Assembly: GCA_934567355.1 (NCBI GenBank)
Contig: CAKTJC010000009.1
Coordinates: 1-64,000 of the forward strand
Direction: 5' to 3'
DNA length: 64,000 nucleotides
Origin: an uncultured Oscillospiraceae bacterium
GTDB taxonomy: Bacteria; Bacillota; Clostridia; Oscillospirales; Oscillospiraceae
Shown: in pieces, positions 25,126-34,633 of the stretch
How the letters are laid out: every line of letters starts with the position of its first letter
Position numbering within the stretch: the stretch's first letter is position 1
Program-made: the position numbers and the translations under genes
The notes under the pieces: model-generated
Databases searched by the model: none
Told to the model about the DNA's origin: nothing
What the model saw: the letters and a program-made list of their open reading frames with translations, nothing else

Positions 25126-26851
25126 TATTTTGAAAAAATTCTTTCGATTCTGCGATGGGAGAGAGCGCAGGGAATTTTATGTCTCCATTGTGCTGGGGGT
25201 CGCTGCGTCGCTGTTTGCGGCTTTGAAGATCCCGGCCATCGGCGTAATACTGCAGGCAATTCTGGCGGGCGATATTACGGCACGGGCAATTCTGACCTCG
25301 CTGGGGATCATGCTGGTATCGGTCATTGGCGCGTCTGCACTGAAATACAAGGCTACCGCTCTGCAGACCGATGGCGGCTACTGCACCACAGCCAACAAGC
25401 GGGTGCAGATCGCCGAGCACCTGCGCTATCTCCCCATGGGCTATTTCAATGAAAACAGCCTGGGAGCCATTACCTCCGTCACCACAAACACCATGGACAA
25501 TCTTTCCGGCGTGTCTACCCGTGTGGTGATGCTTGTAACCGAGGGGTTTTTTTCCACAGCGGTGATGACGCTGGCGGTATTCCTTCTGGACTGGCGGGTG
25601 GGGCTGCTGATTGCAGCCGGACTGCTGCTCTATTATTTCGTAAACCGCACATTGCAGGCCCGCTCAGAAGATACAACGAAGAAAAAGCTTGCCGGTGACA
25701 CTGCGGTGGTAGAGCGGGTGCTGGAATTCATCAAGGGAGTTGCCGAGGTGAAGTCCTATTCCCTGACCGGAACCTATAATCGCAGGCTGGAATCCGCCAT
25801 TGACGAGAACGCGGCAGCCAACATCGATATGGAACTGAAGCTCCTGCCGCTGATGCTGGCGCAGAATGCCGTTGCCAAGCTGATCGACGTGGGCGTGGTG
25901 GCGCTGTCGCTGGTGCTCTACACCGGCGGGCATATGGCGCTTACGAACTGCATTATGATGGCAATTTGCTCCTTCCTGCTTACCAAAGGATTGGAGCAGG
26001 CGGGAACGCAGTCCAGCCTGCTGCGGGTGGTGGACAGCTGTGTAAACCAGGCAAATGAGATCCTGAGCCTGCCCACGATGGATATTTCCGGCGCCGAGCT
26101 GACACCGGAGCATCGCGACCTGCATGCCGAGAACATTCGGTTTTCCTACGGCGAAAAACAGATCATCAACGGCATTACGCTGACGATTCCGGAAAAGACA
26201 ACGGCAGCCATCGTCGGCCCCTCCGGCGGCGGAAAAACCACGCTCTGCCATCTGCTTTCCCGCTTCTGGGATGTGAACGGCGGCCGGGTCACCCTGGGTG
26301 GCCGGGATGTGCGGGAATACAGCATGGACAGCCTGATGAAGAATTTCAGCTTTGTATTTCAGAATGTCTACCTGTTCCACGATACGATAGCCAATAATAT
26401 CCGCTTCGGTCAGCCGGAGGCGCCCATGGAGCGGGTGATCCAGGCGGCAAAGAAAGCACGCTGCCATGATTTTATCATGAAGCTGCCGCAGGGCTATGAG
26501 ACCGTTATCGGCGAGGCGGGTGGTACCCTCTCCGGCGGCGAAAGACAGCGCCTTTCCATTGCCCGCGCCATCATGAAGGATGCACCCATTATCATCCTGG
26601 ATGAAGCAACAGCCAATGTAGACCCGGAAAATGAAAAGGAGCTGATGGAGGCGATCGACGAACTGACCCGCGAGAAGACCGTCATCATGATCGCCCACCG
26701 CCTGAAAACCGTCCGTCACGCCGACCAGATCCTGGTTATTGACCAAGGACAAATTGTCCAGCAAGGCACCCACGATACACTCCTATCCCGACCCGGCCTC
26801 TACCGCCGCTTCCTCGCCTGCCGTGAACAGGCCGTAGGCTGGAAACTGTAG
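25118..26851 (+). CDS. ABC transporter, fused permease-ATPase (YbtQ-like), pair 2
   Basis: 577 residues from ATG 25118, overlapping the previous gene by 8 bases, with GGAGG upstream. Walker A GPSGGGKTT, signature LSGGERQRLSIARA, Walker B IIILDEATANVDPE, switch AHRLKT. Heterodimer partner of the gene at 23365. It ends with TAG, so TAG seems to serve as a normal stop in this genome. Last gene of the ECF-ABC operon, closed by the hairpin at 26891. Confidence 0.87.
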   Translation: MLDILKKFFRFCDGRERREFYVSIVLGVAASLFAALKIPAIGVILQAILAGDITARAILTSLGIMLVSVIGASALKYKATALQTDGGYCTTANKRVQIAEHLRYLPMGYFNENSLGAITSVTTNTMDNLSGVSTRVVMLVTEGFFSTAVMTLAVFLLDWRVGLLIAAGLLLYYFVNRTLQARSEDTTKKKLAGDTAVVERVLEFIKGVAEVKSYSLTGTYNRRLESAIDENAAANIDMELKLLPLMLAQNAVAKLIDVGVVALSLVLYTGGHMALTNCIMMAICSFLLTKGLEQAGTQSSLLRVVDSCVNQANEILSLPTMDISGAELTPEHRDLHAENIRFSYGEKQIINGITLTIPEKTTAAIVGPSGGGKTTLCHLLSRFWDVNGGRVTLGGRDVREYSMDSLMKNFSFVFQNVYLFHDTIANNIRFGQPEAPMERVIQAAKKARCHDFIMKLPQGYETVIGEAGGTLSGGERQRLSIARAIMKDAPIIILDEATANVDPENEKELMEAIDELTREKTVIMIAHRLKTVRHADQILVIDQGQIVQQGTHDTLLSRPGLYRRFLACREQAVGWKL

Positions 26852-26890
26852 CCGCCGGCGATCGCCCTTCAGTATGATCCAAAAGTAAAC

Positions 26891-26925
26891 AAAGGCTCCC
26901 GGGTCGATTGACCTGGGAGCCTTTT
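26891..26925 (+). terminator. Intrinsic terminator of the ECF-ABC operon
   Basis: AAAGGCTCCC and GGTC pair with GACC and GGGAGCCTTTT with one mismatch; a TTTT tail follows. Confidence 0.88.
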
Positions 26926-26957
26926 GCTGAAATTATACAGGCTCTGTTATCCTGCCC

Positions 26958-27938
26958 TCACAGACCGTAGGAGAGATTCCTCCTGACAGCCTCCTTGCGC
27001 TGCTTTTCGGAATCAAGCTTGTCCTTGATTTCCATGAAGAGCAAAATGATCATCAGGAATCCGCCGTTTACAGTGGTGGTTAACTGTGTGGGAAGGTTGC
27101 AGGCGACCAGGCCATAGATGATCAGGGACATCGTGTAGTTGCCGACGATGATGCCGATGGGCTGGGAGAGATACTTGCCAAGGGCATTTGCGATAAATAC
27201 GCCGCTCATCGCGCTGAACACAGCGGACATTGAGGTCAGACCGGATTGCGGCGTTGCACCGCCGCCACGGGAGACGGTGAGCAGGGCGCTGGCTGCGATG
27301 TAAAGCGAGCACACCATGGTGGCGATGCTCTCTACCCGCCGCTTTTTGATGCCGGAGCTGAGCGCCAGCGCTTCGTTCCCTGCCAGTGCGCGGCACTGTG
27401 CGCCGAACATGCTGTAGCGGTTCAGGAAATACATGATCACGCCAAACAGGACGAACAGCGAGATGCAGAACCATTTTTCACGGAACGGCCCCATATCCAC
27501 ACGAATGACGGAGGTATCGCCGCCGGTAACAAAGTAACCCAGCGAACCGAGCACCAAGGTGTAGGCAATGGTGACGACACGGTTTTTAATGTCCATGGCA
27601 ATCGCCAGCACAGCCTTGGCGGCCCCAACTACCAACGCAACCGCAAACACACCGATCACAAGACCGATAGGTCCAATCAGATTGCAAAGAGTGATGCCTA
27701 GAATCGCACCGAGGATACGCTCTGCCACGCAGGAGAAATCCATGTTGCCGATCATCATGGAAAAGCTCATGCCCCACGCCAGCACAATGTTGCTCAGGCA
27801 CTGATTCAAAATCGTAACCGGAACCTCCGCATTCAGAAATGCCCGGGGGCGAAGGATTGCGAACACGCCGTAGGCAATCATTGGCAGCAGGAAGAAAGCC
27901 AGTAATTTTGAAACAGCGGTTTTCATTACCTTCTTCAT
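26958..27938 (-). CDS. Sugar ABC transporter permease (RbsC-like), second
   Basis: 326 residues, 8-10 hydrophobic segments, of the ribose/galactose branched permease family (LSNIVLAWGMSFSMMIGNMD near the start; GVFIANALGKYL late). It is the last gene of the sugar operon, after the binding protein. A second permease in the operon (29164) suggests a heterodimeric channel. An inverted repeat at 27963-27986 between it and the binding-protein gene may lower its expression. Confidence 0.83.
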   Translation of the reverse strand: MKKVMKTAVSKLLAFFLLPMIAYGVFAILRPRAFLNAEVPVTILNQCLSNIVLAWGMSFSMMIGNMDFSCVAERILGAILGITLCNLIGPIGLVIGVFAVALVVGAAKAVLAIAMDIKNRVVTIAYTLVLGSLGYFVTGGDTSVIRVDMGPFREKWFCISLFVLFGVIMYFLNRYSMFGAQCRALAGNEALALSSGIKKRRVESIATMVCSLYIAASALLTVSRGGGATPQSGLTSMSAVFSAMSGVFIANALGKYLSQPIGIIVGNYTMSLIIYGLVACNLPTQLTTTVNGGFLMIILLFMEIKDKLDSEKQRKEAVRRNLSYGL

Positions 27939-27962
27939 TCAGTATCCTCCAGATTTTTTGGT

Positions 27963-27986
27963 GGGAGCGTCCTGATGGACGCTCCC
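27963..27986 (-). other. Intercistronic hairpin in the sugar operon
   Basis: GGGAGCGTCC, loop TGAT, GGACGCTCCC: a perfect 10-bp stem between the binding-protein stop and the last permease. It lacks a T run, so it is more likely an mRNA-stabilising or partly terminating hairpin than a full terminator. Confidence 0.6.
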
Positions 27987-27998
27987 GGAATAATGTAA

Positions 27999-29114
27999 TT
28001 ACTGATACTTTTCCATCAGGAATTCAATGGAATATTCGTCGATCAACTTCTGCAGATCGTCCATGGAGGCATCTTGATTGAAGGCGTAGACACAGTGCTG
28101 CAGCTCTTCGTTGGTATAGAACTGCTTGTGGAAATAGCAGGTATCCAGATCGTCCACATTTTCAGGGGTAACATCCAGGAAATTATCCTTGATAAAGGCT
28201 GCACCGTCCACCAGAGGATGACCGTACAGCGTGTTGACTACCATGATTACTGCGTAAGCGCCGCCGGCTACATGGCCGCCAATCACGCACTCCAGGGTTC
28301 CGTCCTTGATGTACTGACCCATCACGTCGGAGAAGTCGATTCCGGCAGTCTTGACACCGGTGCCCTGAACAACGGGAGCGTATCCAGCCAGCATGGTGCC
28401 GACGCCGCCGGTAATTACGATGCCTTCTACCTCGGGGTAGGCGTTCAGGAAGTTTTCAGCCACGGTTGCGCCGCCCTCTGCGGTGAACAGGGAGGTATCG
28501 GAGCTGAAGTTGAGCAGCTCAATGCCAAATTCCTCGCAGGCCTGCACCAGACCGTCATAGCGTTCGCCGCCGGTCAGATTGGAGATGGGCTGGCCAAAGG
28601 CGCAGATCTTGGTTACACCCGCATTGTGCAGAGCCTCAACCGCCTGGTAGCCGGCTTCGGTATTCTCGTTGTAGTGAGCGGATACAAAGTAGCTACTCTC
28701 GGTGGCGGCTTCATAAGCGTCGGAGTCCTCCGCAATCTTGGTGTTGAAGAAGGAACAGTAGACGCCCGCCTCCTCACACATGTCGACGACCGTTGCGGTC
28801 AGACCATTCATGTGGATCAGGTTGCGCAGGACGATGGCGTCGCAGCCCTGGTTAATCAGATTTTCTACGGCAGTGATCAGATCGTCGGGAGAGTTGCTGG
28901 CGGGAATGACACCCACGGGGGTGCAGCCCAGCGCTTCAATCGTCCATACGATGTTGTCGATGGTGGGCAGGGTCTGGCCGGCGTCGGCAGAGTCCTGATC
29001 CAGATAACCGATTTTGAAATTCTTGACCTCCACAGCTTCACCGGAAGCCGTGATGCCTGCCATCATAGCGGCCAGCATGCACACCGTAAGTACCAATGCG
29101 ATCAGTTTTTTCAT
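27999..29114 (-). CDS. Sugar-binding protein (RbsB-like, periplasmic binding protein type 1)
   Basis: 371 residues. Hydrophobic signal peptide MKKLIALVLTVCMLAAMM followed by AGITASGE; no lipobox Cys is seen, unusual for a Gram-positive solute-binding protein, so it may be released or held by other means. Mature part shows the type 1 binding fold: KIGYLDQDSADAG, NLINQGCDAIVLRNL, EGIVITGGVGTML. It delivers a sugar to the two RbsC-like permeases. AAAGGAGA stands before the ATG. Confidence 0.83.
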   Translation of the reverse strand: MKKLIALVLTVCMLAAMMAGITASGEAVEVKNFKIGYLDQDSADAGQTLPTIDNIVWTIEALGCTPVGVIPASNSPDDLITAVENLINQGCDAIVLRNLIHMNGLTATVVDMCEEAGVYCSFFNTKIAEDSDAYEAATESSYFVSAHYNENTEAGYQAVEALHNAGVTKICAFGQPISNLTGGERYDGLVQACEEFGIELLNFSSDTSLFTAEGGATVAENFLNAYPEVEGIVITGGVGTMLAGYAPVVQGTGVKTAGIDFSDVMGQYIKDGTLECVIGGHVAGGAYAVIMVVNTLYGHPLVDGAAFIKDNFLDVTPENVDDLDTCYFHKQFYTNEELQHCVYAFNQDASMDDLQKLIDEYSIEFLMEKYQ

Positions 29115-29141
29115 GTGTATTCTCCTTTGTTTTTAATATTT

Positions 29142-29159
29142 CGGAGGTGCACACCTCCG
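29142..29159 (-). other. Small palindrome between permease and binding-protein genes
   Basis: CGGAGGT, GCAC, ACCTCCG. Perfect 7-bp stem; role unknown, possibly processing of the operon mRNA so that the binding protein can be made in excess. Confidence 0.4.
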
Positions 29160-29163
29160 TAAA

Positions 29164-30159
29164 TTACGCTGCTTTTTTCTTCTTGCGGACGATATAGCGG
29201 TTGCCTTCGTGCTTATCACGTGTGCGGATGGAAATCACGACCACGACCACGAAGATGACGCCGCGGACAACCTCCTGGAGTGTTGCCGTCATGCCAACCA
29301 TCGACAGCGCGTTGGTCAGCACAACCGTAATCAGAGAGCCGACAATAGCGGATTTGAAGTTTACATTCATGCCGCCGTCCATGGTGGAGCCGCCCAGTAT
29401 CATCGCTGTCATTACATTAAAGCCGACGCTTGCACCTGCGGCCGGCGCACCGCCGCCGCCCTTCATCATCGCCATAAATGCATATACGGCGGAGGTCAGC
29501 CCGGTGAAGAGAAATGCGAGAAATTTAATTTTCTTGACGTTAACGCCCGACTGGCGGGAGGCCTCTTCCCCTGCACCGACGGCGCGGGATTCCTTGCCGA
29601 AACGGGTAAAGCGGTACAGATAGTAGCACAGCAGCCCAAAGACAATCAGGACAATAAGCTTGAAGTCCATTCCGTTGAACATCTTCTGCCAGGAGCGTTT
29701 GATGGAGATGACAGCCTGTTGATCGGTAACCGTGTAGTTCAGACCGTCCAACACCAGATTAACCGCCAGCGTCAGGATAAAGGGACTGATTTTGGTATTT
29801 GCGTAGATAAAGCCGTTGATTGCACCCAGTGCCAACCCTGTCGCGACAATTGCCAGGATGCAGGGCACCAGGCCGGAGCTGTTCAGTGCAAATGCGCCCA
29901 TGATTGAACACATTCCGATTGCGTTGGTCATGGAAAGGTCAACGCCGCCCTGTAAAAAGATGAACACTGAGCCAAGACAGGCAATCATCAGCAGAAAGGA
30001 TTGGTTAATGATGGCTTTGACGTTATTTCGGCGGAGCAGCATCCCATCGGTGAGAATATTGAAAATGATGATAATCAGTATCAGGCCGATGATAGGAATA
30101 TTGGAGACGAGAAACTTTTTTGCTGTCTCTGCGCTGAAAGCCCTTTTCTTTTCCTCCAT
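29164..30159 (-). CDS. Sugar ABC transporter permease (RbsC-like), first
   Basis: 331 residues with about ten hydrophobic segments; the family glycine-rich loop is present (GSVFIFLQGGVDLSMTNAIG) and the coupling region VGAGEEASRQSGVNVKKIKF. It lies 12 bases after the ATPase gene and would form the membrane channel with the permease at 26958. Confidence 0.85.
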   Translation of the reverse strand: MEEKKRAFSAETAKKFLVSNIPIIGLILIIIIFNILTDGMLLRRNNVKAIINQSFLLMIACLGSVFIFLQGGVDLSMTNAIGMCSIMGAFALNSSGLVPCILAIVATGLALGAINGFIYANTKISPFILTLAVNLVLDGLNYTVTDQQAVISIKRSWQKMFNGMDFKLIVLIVFGLLCYYLYRFTRFGKESRAVGAGEEASRQSGVNVKKIKFLAFLFTGLTSAVYAFMAMMKGGGGAPAAGASVGFNVMTAMILGGSTMDGGMNVNFKSAIVGSLITVVLTNALSMVGMTATLQEVVRGVIFVVVVVISIRTRDKHEGNRYIVRKKKKAA

Positions 30160-30171
30160 ATTGCCGCCCCC

Positions 30172-31668
30172 TTAAATCATGTACTCAATGAGCTGGTGCT
30201 CATTGACATCCGGGCTGCGCATTACCTCAGCGGTAACGGCGCCGTCCTTCATAATCAGCATTCGGTCACTCATGCCAATCAGCTCCGGCATTTCTTCGGA
30301 GATCATAATCATGGAGCGCCCTTCCCGCTTAAACTGCATCATGATCTTGTAAATTGCCTCTTTTACGCCGATGTCAATGCCGCGCGTGGGGCAGTCCATG
30401 ATCAGAATCTGGGAATTGTTGGCCATCCACTTGGCAAGTACTACCTTCTGCTTGTTGCCGCCGGACAGCTCACGCACCCGCTGCTCAACCGACCGGCACT
30501 TGATGGCAAGCTCGCCCGCCCATTTTTTGGACAGCCGGTGCTCATCCCGCTTTCGTATCACGAGGCCTCTGCGCAGATGCTTCAGCGTTGGAAGCACGAT
30601 GTTGTCGCCAATGCGATAGTTGAGAATTACCGCCTCGGTATCCCGGTTCTTGGAGAGATAGCCGATCTTCCGCGAGACTGCCTGAGTAGGACTATGGATA
30701 ACCGTACCGTCCGCCAGGGAGACAGTGCCACTGTCGGCCTTGCTCAGACCAAACAGGAGCTTCCCCAGCTCGTGCATGCCGCACTCTGCAAGCCCGCCGA
30801 TGCCCAGGATTTCGCCCCGGTGCAGCTCGAGCGAGACCCGCCGGATGCTTTCGGATACCAGCCCCTCTGCGCGGAAAACCACCTCATCCCGGAAATCGGG
30901 AGTGCTGTCCGGGCGATAGTAGTTGTCGGCAATTTCTCGCCCAACCATTAGCTCTTTCAGTCGCTTGGGAACAAGCGCCTCGCCATACAATGTATCCACA
31001 TAGCAGCCATCACGCATGACGGTCACACTGTCGCAGATGGATACCAGTTCCTCCATGTCGTGCGTGATGAACAGGACGGAGCCGCCCCGGTCACGCACCG
31101 CACGCATGTTTTTATAAAGAATTTCCCGCCCGTGGGAAGCAAGCGCATTGGAGGTTTCGTCAATGATGAGAAGCTGTGGATGAATAATCATTGCCTTGGC
31201 AATCTCCACCAGCTTCCGATCCTCCAGGTTCATGCTTCCCGCACGCGTCCCGGGGTCAATGTGCTCTCCGCCGATCTCATCCAAAATGGCTTTTGCATCG
31301 GAATTCATTTTGGAGAAATTGATCATGCCGTGTTTTGAGTAGCGGGCTTCTTTGTTGATGAAGATATTGGCAGCAGCGGAAATGGTGGCGATGGTGCCGA
31401 TCTCCTGTACCACCAGAGCAATTGCATGCTCTGCAGCTTCGTTCTGGTCAACGGGATCATAGGGGTGCCCGTCCACATACAGACTGCCTGCGTCCTTTCC
31501 CTGAATGCCGGCAACGATAGAGGCAAACGTACTTTTTCCGGAACCGTTTTCACCGATCAATCCGCGAATCTCGCCCTTGCGGATTTCAATGGAGAAATCC
31601 TGAACTGCCTTTGTTGCGCCAAAGGATTTATAGATGCCTTCCGCTTTTAAGATGATGTCATTTTCCAT
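30172..31668 (-). CDS. Sugar ABC transporter double ATPase (RbsA-like)
   Basis: 498 residues, two ABC domains as in RbsA/MglA. Domain 1: GENGSGKST, EDRKLVEIAKAM, LLIIDETSNALASHG with Asn-Ala in place of the usual Thr-Ser. Domain 2 has a degenerate Walker A (GLAECGMHELGKLL), typical for this family, and LSGGNKQKVVLAKWM with CPTRGIDIG. Powers sugar import. GAGGATTG precedes the ATG. Confidence 0.87.
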   Translation of the reverse strand: MENDIILKAEGIYKSFGATKAVQDFSIEIRKGEIRGLIGENGSGKSTFASIVAGIQGKDAGSLYVDGHPYDPVDQNEAAEHAIALVVQEIGTIATISAAANIFINKEARYSKHGMINFSKMNSDAKAILDEIGGEHIDPGTRAGSMNLEDRKLVEIAKAMIIHPQLLIIDETSNALASHGREILYKNMRAVRDRGGSVLFITHDMEELVSICDSVTVMRDGCYVDTLYGEALVPKRLKELMVGREIADNYYRPDSTPDFRDEVVFRAEGLVSESIRRVSLELHRGEILGIGGLAECGMHELGKLLFGLSKADSGTVSLADGTVIHSPTQAVSRKIGYLSKNRDTEAVILNYRIGDNIVLPTLKHLRRGLVIRKRDEHRLSKKWAGELAIKCRSVEQRVRELSGGNKQKVVLAKWMANNSQILIMDCPTRGIDIGVKEAIYKIMMQFKREGRSMIMISEEMPELIGMSDRMLIMKDGAVTAEVMRSPDVNEHQLIEYMI

Positions 31669-31718
31669 ATTTTCAATCCTCGTCTATATGCCCGCACGCC
31701 TAATGCTTTTCAAGCGGA

Positions 31719-33053
31719 TTATAGATTCCCGTTAAAGGGGGAGGGCGTATGCGCCTTGGAGGCGTTCACCTTCGGCAGCTGTGTCAGATCCTGCGTCAGA
31801 AGCTTTTCATGCCCGTCGTAGAAAACGACCCTTGCTGTAAAGCTTTTTGCGCCCTCGGAGGGGTAGTACGGTTCCTGGATCCAGGTCATTCTGTTTTCTA
31901 GGAAGAACGGCTCTGCAAAGGCAACGTCCAGTTGGCGGCCATCCTCGCTGAAATACACCCGATCGATCAGCTCGGGATTCTTGGATGCCACACGGATGTA
32001 ACGTCCGTCATCGATGGTCATGTTCTCTTCGAAGCCCTGGAGGTAGACGTCATCCTCCGGCAGCTCCGGCATGGGAATGCCCAGGAGCTTTGCCATGCGG
32101 TAGGCATAGTACTTGTCCTCGCCCTCGGTAATACCCCAGTCGCAGGGGGGCTCCTGCTTTGTCATGGTGTTGTAGTAGCCCCAGGAGCAGTGATCTTCTA
32201 CCGCAACCTCGAGCTGTGTGAACAGGGGGGAGTCCTCGTTGACGACGATGGGCTTATTCGGCACCCACCGGCGGACAGTGCGGAACATATCGTGCAGCTC
32301 CTGCTGGCGCTTTGTGTTGCCGTGGAGCAGAACCACATCGCTGGCTTCCACCACACGCCGGTCATATTTCAGGCCGTTGCTGCTGCCGACCGCCCAGCGA
32401 CCGCCTGTCCACTCTTTCACCTTACGAATCCAGGCTGCCATATTCTGGTGCTTGTTCAGCGCAGTCTCGGGGTTGTTGTAATAGTTGAGAATATCGTATT
32501 CATTCGCAATTTCAATAATGATATTGTCGTAATCCAGCTCCTTCAGTGCCTCGCACACGACCTTGGATGCCTCGATGACGGCGGCATCATCATTGAAATA
32601 CTGCATTTGACCGGCATAGAAAAAGCTGAGAATTACGATCATTCCAAGCTCGTCGGCCGCTTTAATTATCTCGACGGCTCTGCGCCAGGTATCTGGGTTC
32701 ATTTTCTTGCCGTCCGGAGAGAAGGCTGCGGTTTGCAGCTCTGACCAATCGGTAAAGCTGTAGATGGGGCCGCCCGCCTGAAGACCGATGGTGAAGGCTC
32801 GCAAACCCACGTTGTACCACTCCGGCAGTGCCGCGCATAGGTCATGGGTGTTCTGATCCGGATCCCATTTTTTCCCAAAGCGGTCATACAGGTGGGCGTG
32901 CGCGGGGTTGACATCGTTGAATACGCCCTGGATAAACCGCTGGTTCATCAGCAGACCGTGTGCCTTCGGATTTCCGCCGGGCAGTTCGGAGTAGGTGAGC
33001 TTCCCGTTGATGTAAAAATCCTGCCCACGGATTTCGTATTTTGTTTTAGACAT
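31719..33053 (-). CDS. Glycoside hydrolase, GH-A clan (GH5-like), cytoplasmic
   Basis: 444 residues without a signal peptide. The first 330 look like a TIM barrel of the cellulase superfamily: IIIEIANEYD gives the Asn-Glu acid/base pair at the end of strand 4, and KPIVVNEDSP gives a candidate nucleophile Glu at strand 7. The last 100 residues are a beta-rich appendage. In this operon it probably cleaves an imported glycoside inside the cell, releasing the sugar used by the isomerase and epimerase-like proteins. The substrate is not known and no exact GH family is claimed. Confidence 0.65.
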   Translation of the reverse strand: MSKTKYEIRGQDFYINGKLTYSELPGGNPKAHGLLMNQRFIQGVFNDVNPAHAHLYDRFGKKWDPDQNTHDLCAALPEWYNVGLRAFTIGLQAGGPIYSFTDWSELQTAAFSPDGKKMNPDTWRRAVEIIKAADELGMIVILSFFYAGQMQYFNDDAAVIEASKVVCEALKELDYDNIIIEIANEYDILNYYNNPETALNKHQNMAAWIRKVKEWTGGRWAVGSSNGLKYDRRVVEASDVVLLHGNTKRQQELHDMFRTVRRWVPNKPIVVNEDSPLFTQLEVAVEDHCSWGYYNTMTKQEPPCDWGITEGEDKYYAYRMAKLLGIPMPELPEDDVYLQGFEENMTIDDGRYIRVASKNPELIDRVYFSEDGRQLDVAFAEPFFLENRMTWIQEPYYPSEGAKSFTARVVFYDGHEKLLTQDLTQLPKVNASKAHTPSPFNGNL

Positions 33054-33078
33054 GTTGTTTCCTTTCTGACAGACGGGA

Positions 33079-34038
33079 TCAAATCAGGGATTTGACGTAA
33101 TCGAGTATCTCAAAGGTTGCATTCTGCTCCTGCAGCTGACGTAGCTTCTTCATGTCAATTCTGTCGGCAATAGCAAAGATGTAGTCCATCCATTCGAAGG
33201 TTTTCTCCATAATGATCTTCTGATCGTACCGGCCGGGGAAAACATCCGCCGTGATCCAGCCGTCGTAGCCCAGTTTGTTCAGTGTATATGCAAATTCCAC
33301 AAATTCCAGGAAATTGTTGACGCCGGGCATCAAATCCCAGTCAAAATTCCGGGGATTGTCATTGATGTGCACGTAGAACAGCCGGTTATCCGCTGCCAGG
33401 AAACTGGCGGAATCCGCCGGAACCTCGTTTGCCAGGAATGCATGGCCGGTGTCCAGCGTCACGCCGACGTTTGCGCAGCCGGTCATCTTGGCAAAGTAGC
33501 CCATCTTACCGGCGTTGTTGAGCAGACAGTGCACACGCGGCTCGTACATCTTATACTCAAGACTCAGCTTTACATCCGGACGGTATTCAGCGACCTCGCG
33601 GACTCCGTCCAGGGTTCGCATAAACCAGTCATACTGGTCGATTTCAAAGGCGTAATCCTGTCCGTCGTTCAGCATTGCGGTGGTAACAATATTGCAGCCC
33701 AGCTCGGCGGCAGCATCCATGCAGGCCTTTCCGTATTCCACTGCTGTCTTGCGCACCTTCGGATCGGGGTTGGAGAAGGAGCCATAGCGGAACTTTTCCT
33801 CGCCCTTGACGTTCAAATTGACTGTGGAGACGCCCAAACCGTATTTGCCCAGCAAATCCCGGACATAGACAGGATCAGTGAAATTCTGGGGATAGACGAC
33901 CTCCAAGCCGGAAGCTCCCTTTACTTCGGAAGCCATCCGAACCATTTCCTCCATAGAGCGCTTCGGGGCATATGTTGCGAAGCGGTCCTGAAGGCTTCCC
34001 ATGAATCCGGTAATGATTGCATACTTTCTGTTAGCCAT
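33079..34038 (-). CDS. Sugar phosphate isomerase/epimerase-like TIM barrel protein
   Basis: 319 residues from ATG 34038; AAGGAGG lies 12 bases upstream, a long spacing, and no better start is present. Motifs of the xylose-isomerase-like TIM barrel: LSLEYKMYEPRVH (metal-ligand Glu), GVTLDTGHAF, YVHINDNPRNFDWD and WITADVFPGR. Such enzymes interconvert keto-sugars using a divalent metal. The gene sits between the glycosidase and the D-lyxose isomerase genes. Confidence 0.82.
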   Translation of the reverse strand: MANRKYAIITGFMGSLQDRFATYAPKRSMEEMVRMASEVKGASGLEVVYPQNFTDPVYVRDLLGKYGLGVSTVNLNVKGEEKFRYGSFSNPDPKVRKTAVEYGKACMDAAAELGCNIVTTAMLNDGQDYAFEIDQYDWFMRTLDGVREVAEYRPDVKLSLEYKMYEPRVHCLLNNAGKMGYFAKMTGCANVGVTLDTGHAFLANEVPADSASFLAADNRLFYVHINDNPRNFDWDLMPGVNNFLEFVEFAYTLNKLGYDGWITADVFPGRYDQKIIMEKTFEWMDYIFAIADRIDMKKLRQLQEQNATFEILDYVKSLI

Positions 34039-34087
34039 AGTATTATAAATCCTCCTTTGAATTTTAAGAATATCCAAATTCTTCCAT

Positions 34088-34630
34088 TTATTCGCTGATG
34101 ACGGTTTTTCTAACCATGTGCGGATCCGTAAAGGGATCGCTGGCGTCTACCGCCAATGTCGACATTGTATAGAATACCGCGCCGTCCACCCCGGCCTGGA
34201 ACCAATGTTTTGTGCCTGGCTGCAGGGTGATTGTGTCGGTGGGCTTCATCACAATTTCATGCCGAACCGTGTAGTATTGTTCTTTGCCTGCCGGAATTTT
34301 TCCCCTGCACAGGGTATCCTCGCCGGGAACGTACAGGTACAACTCCCCGCTGATGACACGCAGTGTCTCCTCCTTACCCTCGTACCCATCAAAACCGGTG
34401 TGCCAGTGCTCCGGCTCAGTCTGCCCCGGGAACTGGGCGATGATACGCATTGCAATTTTGTCCGTATCGCATAGGGAGAGAATCTGTGCCCCCTCGGAGC
34501 GGAGATTGCTCAGCCCAAAGTCGGCAACGTCCATTTCCTCAATTTCCTTCTCGGAAATGACGCAACCGGCTTTTTGCATCATTTCGGCTGCCTGCTGGCG
34601 CGCCTGCAGGTATTCCTTTCTGCTAATCAT
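34088..34630 (-). CDS. D-lyxose/D-mannose ketol-isomerase
   Basis: 180 residues, cupin fold. The metal site is visible as EHWH followed by KEETLRV, with a later His in GTKHWF; these match the D-lyxose isomerase family, close in length to the Bacillus enzyme YdaE. It would convert D-lyxose to D-xylulose or mannose to fructose using Mn2+. AAGGAGG precedes the ATG, and the cupin gene upstream ends 3 bases earlier. Confidence 0.85.
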   Translation of the reverse strand: MISRKEYLQARQQAAEMMQKAGCVISEKEIEEMDVADFGLSNLRSEGAQILSLCDTDKIAMRIIAQFPGQTEPEHWHTGFDGYEGKEETLRVISGELYLYVPGEDTLCRGKIPAGKEQYYTVRHEIVMKPTDTITLQPGTKHWFQAGVDGAVFYTMSTLAVDASDPFTDPHMVRKTVISE

Positions 34631-34633
34631 TTC

